A stretch of DNA of 28,480 bases. Source: a virus. Below are positions 22,192 to 28,480 of this stretch, in pieces. Both the position numbers and the translations under genes were made by a program. The DNA is taken from positions 1 through 28,480 of IMG/VR virus record IMGVR_UViG_3300025127_000191; one strand, written 5' to 3'. The notes under the pieces were generated by a model. The model had not been told where the DNA came from. It ran no database searches and was given only the letters and a program-made list of their open reading frames with translations. The stretch's first letter is position 1; every line of letters starts with the position of its first letter.

Positions 22192-22341
22192 GCTCACTTT
22201 GAGCGCCGGGGTTACTGTTGCGCCCCAGCAACAGTCCTCGAAAAAAGTTTCCCCCTCCCCCCTTTTTTGCTTGACTGCGGTCCTGTGCGCGCAACATATA
22301 CAAGCATTGATAAATTCATTGGCCCGTATTATCGTTCGGAC
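22192..22341 (+). promoter_or_regulatory. Leader region of terL with a hairpin
   Basis: ACTGTTGC (22214-22221) and GCAACAGT (22228-22235) form a perfect 8-bp stem with a six-base loop, followed at a distance by pyrimidine-rich sequence (22250-22268). TTGACT (22271-22276) and TATACA (22297-22302), 20 bp apart, are a poor promoter candidate. TATTAT at 22327 has no suitable -35. No gene is seen in this 150-bp stretch. Confidence 0.4.
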
Positions 22342-23829
22342 ATGGACACGGGTAACTTAGACCTCCTCCCTGAAGAAGTGCTGAAAGAGATGTTGATGCT
22401 GGAAGAACAGCGTCAGCGGATCGAGTTGCGTGAATCGGCCAGAGATAATTTTATGGAATACGTCATGCATGTGTATGACGGGTTCATTGTAGGGCGGCAC
22501 CATAAAATCATTGCTGAGAAGCTTGAGCGCATAGCATCGGGTGACCTGAAGCGTTTGATTGTGAACATGCCGCCTCGTCATTCGAAGTCAGAGTTTGCTT
22601 CGTATTTGATGCCTAGCTGGTTCCTGGGCCGCAATCCAAAGTTAAAGATCATTCAGGCGACGATGAACACGGAGTTGGCGGTACGGTTTGGCCGCAAGGT
22701 TCGTGATTTGATTGCCGACCCGATCTATCACGATGTTTTTCCTGACACGGATTTGAAGGCGGACAGTCAGGCTGCTGGTCGGTGGGAGACGAGCGTGGGC
22801 GGCGAGTATTTTGCTGCTGGTGTTGGTGCGGCGATGACGGGTCGTGGTGCGGATTTGTTGATTATTGATGACCCGCACTCGGAGCAGGATGCGTTGTCCT
22901 CGTCTGCTTATGACAATACGTATGAGTGGTACACATCTGGGCCGCGTCAGCGTTTGCAGCCTGGTGGTTCGATCATCATTGTTCAAACGCGGTGGTCAAA
23001 GAAGGATTTGACGGGTCGGTTACTACAATCGCAGGCGGCGGATATAATGTCAGATCAGTGGGAGGTAGTTGAGTTTCCTGCGATTATGCCGTCGGGGGAA
23101 CCGTTATGGCCTGAGTTTTGGCAAAAAGACGAGCTTTTGAAGGTCAAGGCTTCGTTGTCCGTGGGCAAATGGAATGCACAGTGGCAGCAGAATCCGGTAT
23201 CGGAAGAGACGGCTGTCATCAAGCGTGAGTGGTGGAACGAGTGGGATGAGGAGGACATTCCGAAGTTAGACTACATTATTCAGTCTTATGACACGGCGTA
23301 CAGCAAGCGGGAGACGGCGGACTATTCTGCGATTACGACGTGGGGTGTATTTGAGCCGCATAGCAATGGTGATCAGCATTTGATTTTGTTGGATGCGAAG
23401 CGTGGCCGTTGGAGCTTTCCTGAGTTGAAACAGGTTGCATTGGAGGAAAACGAGTATTGGGAGCCTGACATGATGTTGATCGAGGCCAAGGCGAGTGGTA
23501 CGCCGTTGGCGGATGAGATGCGTTTGTTGAATTTACCGGTGCTTACGTTTTCGCCTGGTCGTCGCAAGGGCAGTGGCGGCATAGATAAGATGACACGGAT
23601 GCACATGGCATCGCCGATTTTCGAGTCAGGAAAAGTTTGGTATCCTGCGGCGCAGAAGTTCGCGGACGAGGTGATAGAAGAAGTTGCTTCTTTTCCAAAT
23701 GGCGATCATGATGACTTCTGTGATAGCATGACAATGGCTCTGATGCGTTTTCGTCAGGGTGGTTTTATCAGTTTACAGGGCGAAGAGCTAGAAGACTGGT
23801 TGCCCTCTAAGAAGCGAGACTATTACTAA
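22342..23829 (+). CDS. terL: Terminase large subunit, 495 aa
   Basis: This is the packaging motor ATPase and headful/site nuclease. The ATPase domain has the Walker A-like NMPPRHSKSE (75-84), with the atypical phage spacing, and Walker B LLIIDD (172-177). The nuclease domain has Asp317 in QSYDTAYSKR, Glu381 in LIEAKASGTPLADE and Asp461 in HDDFCDSM, the expected acidic triad of the RNase H-like fold. The start is set at ATG 22342 (MDTGNLDLLP) because the homologous part begins there; upstream codons look non-coding and no strong ribosome binding site is seen. The stop overlaps the next start by one base (TAATG). Confidence 0.95.
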   Translation: MDTGNLDLLPEEVLKEMLMLEEQRQRIELRESARDNFMEYVMHVYDGFIVGRHHKIIAEKLERIASGDLKRLIVNMPPRHSKSEFASYLMPSWFLGRNPKLKIIQATMNTELAVRFGRKVRDLIADPIYHDVFPDTDLKADSQAAGRWETSVGGEYFAAGVGAAMTGRGADLLIIDDPHSEQDALSSSAYDNTYEWYTSGPRQRLQPGGSIIIVQTRWSKKDLTGRLLQSQAADIMSDQWEVVEFPAIMPSGEPLWPEFWQKDELLKVKASLSVGKWNAQWQQNPVSEETAVIKREWWNEWDEEDIPKLDYIIQSYDTAYSKRETADYSAITTWGVFEPHSNGDQHLILLDAKRGRWSFPELKQVALEENEYWEPDMMLIEAKASGTPLADEMRLLNLPVLTFSPGRRKGSGGIDKMTRMHMASPIFESGKVWYPAAQKFADEVIEEVASFPNGDHDDFCDSMTMALMRFRQGGFISLQGEELEDWLPSKKRDYY

Positions 23830-26800
23830 TGGTAGCACCTTCTCAACCTAATCTTCGTTCAGGTGTCATGACGTTGCCTCGTCGCAAGCCGACTCCTGTT
23901 GAACGTGCGATGGCAAATCGGCTTTCGCTTGCTGAACAATTTCAGAACAGGCGGCCGATGGGCGAGGTATTGGCGGAGGGCGCGGATGTTTTGGAGGGTG
24001 TTGGTGTTGGCGCGGTAGCTGGCATCGGTGGGTTTTTCCCGGATGTTTTGGCGATATTGGGCCGTGATGCCCCGATGTTGTTTTCTAAATATATGTTGGG
24101 TAAACCGCTGTCTGAGGATGAGAACGCGGTTTTTCGTGCCTTGACCAAAGCACAGGATGCTTTCGGTGCCGAGGCGATCATGCGCGGCATGGGTTACGGC
24201 GAGAGGATAGACGCGCCGAGTGACAGTGACGATGCGTTGTCTCGTGCGGGTGTAAATCCGTTTAGGCAGGGTGCACTTGCCGGCGAGTTTTTGGCTGATC
24301 CGTTTGCTGCTTTGAAGGCGGCGAAGTTAGCAAAGTCTGCGTTTGGTGGTTCGCGGTCCACGGACGCTTTAGCAGATGCAGCGGCGGCTGATGCGGCAGC
24401 ACGTGAGGATCAAGCACGAGCGTTGTTACTCGATCCAGGAGAATTGCCTGAGATTAAGAAAAAGCGGGACGTAGATGATCTTGCGGCGGGTGCTTTTTTT
24501 AATGCAGGGCCGCGCAATTTAGACTATGCGGGGCTGTCAGACAATGATCTTGTTCAGGCTTACAATCGTGCAGTAGACACCTACAACCAGCGGCGCACTG
24601 GCGGAACCACGGACGACACGTTCACGGTTACTGAGTTTGATCGCGTTCAACAGGACATCCAAAGCGAGATTGCTGGTCGTAGAGGTAACGAGCATCGGCG
24701 TCTTACGGAGGACGAGTTAACAGAGGCTCGTGATCGACAAGAAGCTGAACAGCAGTTTGATGCCATAGATTCGCTTCTCACTGACCGCGTTGATGAGACT
24801 GTGCTGACCGCCCAAAATGTTGCGCGTGTTGGCCGAGGGGACGTTGAAGATGAGATCCCGGCGTTGTTTTCGGAGGGATTTCAGAGTCAGCCGGGCGGCA
24901 TTGGTTCATTAGACTCCAAAAATCCCGTTTTTGCACAGAACGCGGTAAAGATCGGTGGAGAAGATGAGTTTGTTGGCAAAGTTCGACATTATTCTCCGGC
25001 GCTAACTAGCTTTGTGAATATGGTAGATAGCGGCAAGTTTGCACGGGCCGCGAACAAAAACGGCGAGATTACTGGAACGCAGTTCTTGAGCATGCTCAAG
25101 GGTGATGCAGGCGTGATGTCCGAGGTTAAAGATTCGCCTTTTGAGACGGCGTTGCTCAAGGATCCGAACCAGAAGTTTACGGCGGAAGAGATTCGTCGCT
25201 TGATGACGACAAGACTGCCGCAGACTCGCACCCGCTTATTCTTGAACAGAACGGTTGATGCTGAAGAACAGGCAGGCACAGCACCCGCAAGAATCGCTGG
25301 ACGAACAAGTAGGTATGAGTCGTCTCAAATGCCGGATGAGTTGTTGGCTTATGAAAGCGCGAATCGGAATGATCCAGATCCTCGGGTTGGGTATTTTACA
25401 ATGGTTATGTCCAACACCACAGGCAACGTAATAGACGTGCCTGGATTTGGTCTGATGAAAGCCGCTGACATTGACAATCATGATTATTTCAGTCCGTACC
25501 CCGGTTTTTACGGTCATGCCCGAGGTATCGGTATCAAAGAATATAACACCAATGATCTGTATGGTTACGCGGCAGAGCTTCAATCTAACCACGTTTCAAA
25601 CGCAGATAGTGGCAGTAAAATTCTTTCTCTTTACTCTGGTACGGGTAAGGACGAATACTACAGGACACTCGACCAACGATTAGACGGCTGGCGGAAGGGA
25701 TTTCAGCGAGGCGCGGAACAAAGCATTCGCGTCCCTTTTACTCCAGAAGTTTCACGGTTGATGCAGCAGCGGCTAGAACTTCGGCCTGATGCCTTACGTA
25801 AGGTAGAAGAAGCGTCGGAAAATTTAACTTTAGCAGAAAAGCGTATTGCACAACGCAGACGCGAATCACCTAGCTTTGACGATTTTGAGCCGTTCCGAGC
25901 AGACCCTCAAGGTGATGATTTTCGTGCGGATTCATTGCGCGCAGGAATTGCATACGCACAAAGCATGCCTCAAGTAGGCAGGTTAAGAAGCACTATAAAA
26001 AGAAACTATAAAAAGCTGTTTTTTCCTGAAAGGATATCTGGTGGTTACCTTAATGTTAGAGAAACTGGGGATCCGTATTTTCCATCATTAGACACAATTG
26101 GGGCACAGGGGTCGATCAAAGAGTTTCTTGATTCAACTGGACAACCCTCTTCTCCAGTTTTGCTTGGTTCTTTACGAAGTCAGATAAGAGACACGCGCCG
26201 ATTAATTACAAGAATGTCGGAGAAGGATTACGTTATTGGGAATCCCGAAATAAAAAGAAGATTTCCTATAGTTGTGGAATCCAGCCCCAGAGAAGCTCCG
26301 GGCAGAGAAAACAAGACAGTGGCAGAAATTTTCTCTAATCTTCCCGAAGAAGAGCAGCTAGAGATTGCTGGCCTGGAGATATCCACAAAACTCGCGAACG
26401 ACCATTATGTAAACACCCTTACAGGACAAATCTTTTCGGACCCTGTGTTTTTGAAAAAACTGCGGGGTCTGTCTCAAGACGAAAGGGATCTTCTTCAAGC
26501 GCCAGGTGGCAGCCTCGACCTTGCTGGAAAAATTGCAAGTTCGTTTAGTAAAGCGGATAAGCAGAAGTTTGCAGAATATGCAGAAACAGCGCAGCAAGAA
26601 ACAGACAGATTATTCGGCGCAAATGCATCTGGATTATCAAGAGAACAACGGTTTTTAATTTTAAACTCAAAATCACTAACATCTAATGAGTCTTTAAAAA
26701 ATTTCATCAACATGTCAATAAGAGAGGACACGGTTAACAACATTTTTAAATACGCAGATCATCTTGAGGACGAACGAAAGATCAGTGAACTTCGTAACTT

Positions 26801-27521
26801 TATCTCTGATCAAACTCTTACAAAAGAATATCAAGATGCGTTCGCAGAGTTTGAGCAGAGGCTTGCTCAACACCCCGACGGCGAAAACATGAAAACGCTG
26901 GTAGAAATTGCCAAAGCAACTTCTGAAAGCGAAGGAAGAGAGGGCTTCATATCTCCAGCGCCGTACAGTAGCGAAGTAGATTTTTATTCTGGTGGATTGC
27001 GTATGTTGGCTAAAGAGCTTCAGGCTCGGGGCTACAAAGGCATGATTGTTCCCGATTGGAGAGCGGTAGCAAACGAGCGGGGTTTTGCAGGGGGCCGAGT
27101 GGGCGAGGAGGCCCGACCCGACGATGATTTTGTCGGACCAATGGAAAAAACAAATGAAACGGCGGCGAACAGATTTGCTAAATTCAAAAAATTATATGGC
27201 ACCGCGCTGGATAAAAGTATTCGAGAGTTCGAAAAGGCTGGAGGCACCGTTGAAGTTAGGAACACGCAGCCTGGCAACGAGTTTTATATAGAATCTGGCG
27301 GCAGCCCAAAAAAACTTGTGGCAAAAGCATCTCAATACGACCCCAACCTCGACAGCATCGTTGAAGTGGACGTTCCGTTACGAATTCTTAGGTTTGACAC
27401 CCCAGAAGGCAAAGAACTTCTTAGTGGCCCGATCCGCCGCGCAAAAGGCGGCCCCGTAGACTTGAGACCAAAAAAGCTGGTACACTCGGGAATCGGCGGT
27501 ATGGCAAGGCAGGTGATGTGA
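23829..27521 (+). CDS. Large polyvalent-type protein between terL and portal, 1230 aa
   Basis: The start overlaps the terL stop (TAATG). An N-terminal glycine-rich hydrophobic stretch (about residues 50-80, VGVGAVAGIGGFFPDVLAIL) could associate with membranes. Later parts match, from memory, a phage-wide module of unknown function: KVRHYSPALTSF with ITGTQFLSML (about 383-425), GHARGIG then AAELQSNH (about 562-587, the usual 'EIQSD' site), RMLAKELQARGYKGMIVPDW (about 1058-1077), and KLYGTALDKSIREFEKAGG (about 1121-1139). The module is divergent here, with Asn for the usual Asp. The ending RAKGGPVDLRPKKL is basic. It may be a virion protein delivered with DNA; that is inference. Confidence 0.8.
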   Translation: MVAPSQPNLRSGVMTLPRRKPTPVERAMANRLSLAEQFQNRRPMGEVLAEGADVLEGVGVGAVAGIGGFFPDVLAILGRDAPMLFSKYMLGKPLSEDENAVFRALTKAQDAFGAEAIMRGMGYGERIDAPSDSDDALSRAGVNPFRQGALAGEFLADPFAALKAAKLAKSAFGGSRSTDALADAAAADAAAREDQARALLLDPGELPEIKKKRDVDDLAAGAFFNAGPRNLDYAGLSDNDLVQAYNRAVDTYNQRRTGGTTDDTFTVTEFDRVQQDIQSEIAGRRGNEHRRLTEDELTEARDRQEAEQQFDAIDSLLTDRVDETVLTAQNVARVGRGDVEDEIPALFSEGFQSQPGGIGSLDSKNPVFAQNAVKIGGEDEFVGKVRHYSPALTSFVNMVDSGKFARAANKNGEITGTQFLSMLKGDAGVMSEVKDSPFETALLKDPNQKFTAEEIRRLMTTRLPQTRTRLFLNRTVDAEEQAGTAPARIAGRTSRYESSQMPDELLAYESANRNDPDPRVGYFTMVMSNTTGNVIDVPGFGLMKAADIDNHDYFSPYPGFYGHARGIGIKEYNTNDLYGYAAELQSNHVSNADSGSKILSLYSGTGKDEYYRTLDQRLDGWRKGFQRGAEQSIRVPFTPEVSRLMQQRLELRPDALRKVEEASENLTLAEKRIAQRRRESPSFDDFEPFRADPQGDDFRADSLRAGIAYAQSMPQVGRLRSTIKRNYKKLFFPERISGGYLNVRETGDPYFPSLDTIGAQGSIKEFLDSTGQPSSPVLLGSLRSQIRDTRRLITRMSEKDYVIGNPEIKRRFPIVVESSPREAPGRENKTVAEIFSNLPEEEQLEIAGLEISTKLANDHYVNTLTGQIFSDPVFLKKLRGLSQDERDLLQAPGGSLDLAGKIASSFSKADKQKFAEYAETAQQETDRLFGANASGLSREQRFLILNSKSLTSNESLKNFINMSIREDTVNNIFKYADHLEDERKISELRNFISDQTLTKEYQDAFAEFEQRLAQHPDGENMKTLVEIAKATSESEGREGFISPAPYSSEVDFYSGGLRMLAKELQARGYKGMIVPDWRAVANERGFAGGRVGEEARPDDDFVGPMEKTNETAANRFAKFKKLYGTALDKSIREFEKAGGTVEVRNTQPGNEFYIESGGSPKKLVAKASQYDPNLDSIVEVDVPLRILRFDTPEGKELLSGPIRRAKGGPVDLRPKKLVHSGIGGMARQVM

Positions 27522-27796
27522 TGGACTATAAAGAAGGAAGACAGATGCTGATTGCCAGTCTTCGTAATCAGCAAGAAATAATAAAGGGTTCTTTGAAGGA
27601 TCCTGACATACGAACTCCCGAAGTTCGCAGTGCGCTTATGAAAAGCATTCTGGATCTTGAAGATCAAATACGTGAGATTTCAATTGCAGGCGACTTAGGT
27701 GGAACTCGCATGCACAAGAAAGGCGGCGCAGTGAAGAAAAAACGAGGTGGCGCGATTATGAAAAAACGAGGTGGCACCTTTAAGGGGACATTCTGA
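27521..27796 (+). CDS. Small protein with basic KKRGG repeats, 91 aa
   Basis: The N-terminal two thirds are helical (MDYKEGRQMLIASLRNQQEI, then SALMKSILDLEDQIREI). The tail has KKGGAVKKKRGGAIMKKRGG and ends TFKGTF. ATG 27521 overlaps the previous stop by one base (TGATG); GTG 27518 is an alternative. The stop overlaps the next start. The Gly/Lys tail may bind nucleic acid. The FKGTF ending resembles the FKGIF ending of the next protein. No family name is offered. Confidence 0.78.
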   Translation: MDYKEGRQMLIASLRNQQEIIKGSLKDPDIRTPEVRSALMKSILDLEDQIREISIAGDLGGTRMHKKGGAVKKKRGGAIMKKRGGTFKGTF

Positions 27797-28011
27797 TGGC
27801 AAAGAAAAAAGACGACATTAAAGACGAAAAGCTTCTGGCAAAACTTCGTGACAGGTTTTATGACCCAAAGCCGGGCGAGACAGATTACTCAGCGACGATG
27901 TCATTTGACGAGTACGTCAAACGCATTGGTCCGCCCAAGAAAGCTGCCGGCGGCATGGTCAAAGGTTTTAGCCCCATTGCTCGTCCGCAGAAGTTCAAAG
28001 GAATCTTTTAA
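27796..28011 (+). CDS. Small basic protein ending FKGIF, 71 aa
   Basis: The protein starts MAKKKDDIKDEKLLAKLRDR, has an acidic middle, and ends GGMVKGFSPIARPQKFKGIF. Its start overlaps the previous stop (TGATG) and its stop overlaps the portal start (TAATG), so it is translationally coupled to the portal gene. I recall small proteins with similar Gly/Lys-rich tails and a 'RPxKFxG' ending near portal genes of marine phages. Function is unknown; a minor capsid or assembly factor is possible. Confidence 0.78.
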   Translation: MAKKKDDIKDEKLLAKLRDRFYDPKPGETDYSATMSFDEYVKRIGPPKKAAGGMVKGFSPIARPQKFKGIF

Positions 28012-28480
28012 TGGCACTTCCTCCACAGACAGTAGACATGGCGATGGGTCCAGGCGGCCCGGTGCAGCAGATGCCCGAAGAAATGACAGTCGAACTGCCT
28101 ATGGAGGACACGCTTCCAGAGGGCATTGAGATGGCTGGCATGGAAGAGATGGTCGAGGTCCAGGCTGAGATGTACGACCATAACGCCAATCTAGCCGAGG
28201 TTCTGGATGACTCGACACTTGGGTCTTTGTCGTCTGATTTGCGGGGCAAGGTGGATGATGACAAGGAATCCCGTGAGGACTGGGAAGAGGCTATTGCCAA
28301 GGGCTTGAAGTTACTTGGTGTGAATTACGAAGAACGTAACGAGCCGTTTATGGGTGCAAGTGGTGTGCACCACCCGCTTCTGAGCGAGGCGGTGACGCAG
28401 TTTCAGGCGCAGGCGTACAAAGAGATGCTGCCGGCAGGCGGACCTGTGAAGACTCAAATCCTTGGTGCATCAAACAAGAT
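28011..28480 (+). CDS. Portal protein, N-terminal 156 residues (partial)
   Basis: The frame runs off the right edge. An acidic, Met-rich N-terminus (MALPPQTVDMAMGPGG, then several Glu/Met segments) is followed by RNEPFMGASGVHHPLLSEAV and TQFQAQAYKEMLPAGGPVKT. The 'GASGVxHPLLxEAVxQFQAQAYKEMLP' region is one I recognise from portal proteins of marine tailed phages. The portal forms the dodecameric ring at the capsid vertex through which DNA is packaged. The order terL, large protein, two small proteins, portal supports this call. Confidence 0.88.
   Translation, partial: MALPPQTVDMAMGPGGPVQQMPEEMTVELPMEDTLPEGIEMAGMEEMVEVQAEMYDHNANLAEVLDDSTLGSLSSDLRGKVDDDKESREDWEEAIAKGLKLLGVNYEERNEPFMGASGVHHPLLSEAVTQFQAQAYKEMLPAGGPVKTQILGASNK

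Noticed and set aside
22201-22240. Possible tRNA-like fold near GTTACTGTTGC
   Set aside because: Only one hairpin is present; no cloverleaf arms or TTCGA-type T-loop could be found.
22042-22341. 100-codon N-terminal extension of terL
   Set aside because: It overlaps the winged-helix gene start and the P4 promoter, and its residues do not resemble terminase. The recognisable terminase sequence begins at MDTGNLDLLP.
1-28480. CRISPR array, integrase, RNA polymerase or tRNA genes
   Set aside because: No regularly spaced repeats, tyrosine or serine recombinase motifs, polymerase motifs of T7 type, or tRNA folds were seen.

Overview
The window looks like part of a tailed double-stranded DNA bacteriophage genome. 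It has a terminase small and large subunit, a portal protein running off the right edge, a GH24 lysozyme, very large virion-type proteins and a phage replication set. Codon-to-codon gene packing (ATGA, TAATG and TGATG overlaps) is dense. Several protein families resemble, from memory, those of marine phages of alphaproteobacterial hosts. The host and phage genus are inference. I see no integrase, RNA polymerase, tRNA or CRISPR array here, so lifestyle cannot be decided.

Layout. (1) Positions 1-6847, rightward: the C-terminus of one structural protein, a Gln/Ala-rich protein, a coiled-coil protein, a 1398-residue giant protein and a lysozyme. (2) Positions 6783-13961, leftward (read right to left): an unknown protein and a DDIPF-tailed putative single-strand-binding protein, a PrimPol-type primase, a UvrD-like helicase, a DUF6378-like protein, a family A DNA polymerase with Leu at the 762-equivalent position, a basic AT-hook-like protein and a small zinc ribbon. 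(3) Positions 14205-18999, leftward: an early-type cluster. It holds a 160-aa protein, about ten small, often acidic or Cys-rich proteins, an SF2 helicase and a GTG-started ribbon-helix-helix protein. Three of the small genes (35, 53 and 59 aa) are short enough to be missed easily. (4) Positions 19000-19322: a divergent control region with five copies of AAGTGTCACA and promoters facing both ways. (5) Positions 19323-20223, rightward: terS and a VRR-NUC-like nuclease. (6) Positions 20233-22191, leftward: an island with three short transcription units, including a DUF7227-like protein and a winged-helix candidate regulator, lying between terS and terL. (7) Positions 22342-28480, rightward: terL, a 1230-residue polyvalent-type protein, two small basic proteins sharing an FKGxF C-terminus, and the portal.

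The most interesting structure is a promoter family. Four leftward promoter-like sites (19029, 20974, 21442 and 22163) carry the same 17-bp sequence between their -35 and -10 positions, roughly AKTGTTKTAYWTTGTTG. In each case the spacer is better conserved than the hexamers. It sits upstream of the early cluster and of each unit of the inter-terminase island. This suggests one regulon under a phage-encoded DNA-binding protein. The winged-helix protein at 21711-22118 and the ribbon-helix-helix protein at 14205-14495 are the candidates.

The replication genes fit together as a self-contained replisome: PrimPol primase, SF1 and SF2 helicases, SSB-like protein and PolA with a proofreading domain. 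No DnaB-type replicative helicase is seen. The terminase, portal and giant proteins form the packaging and virion side.
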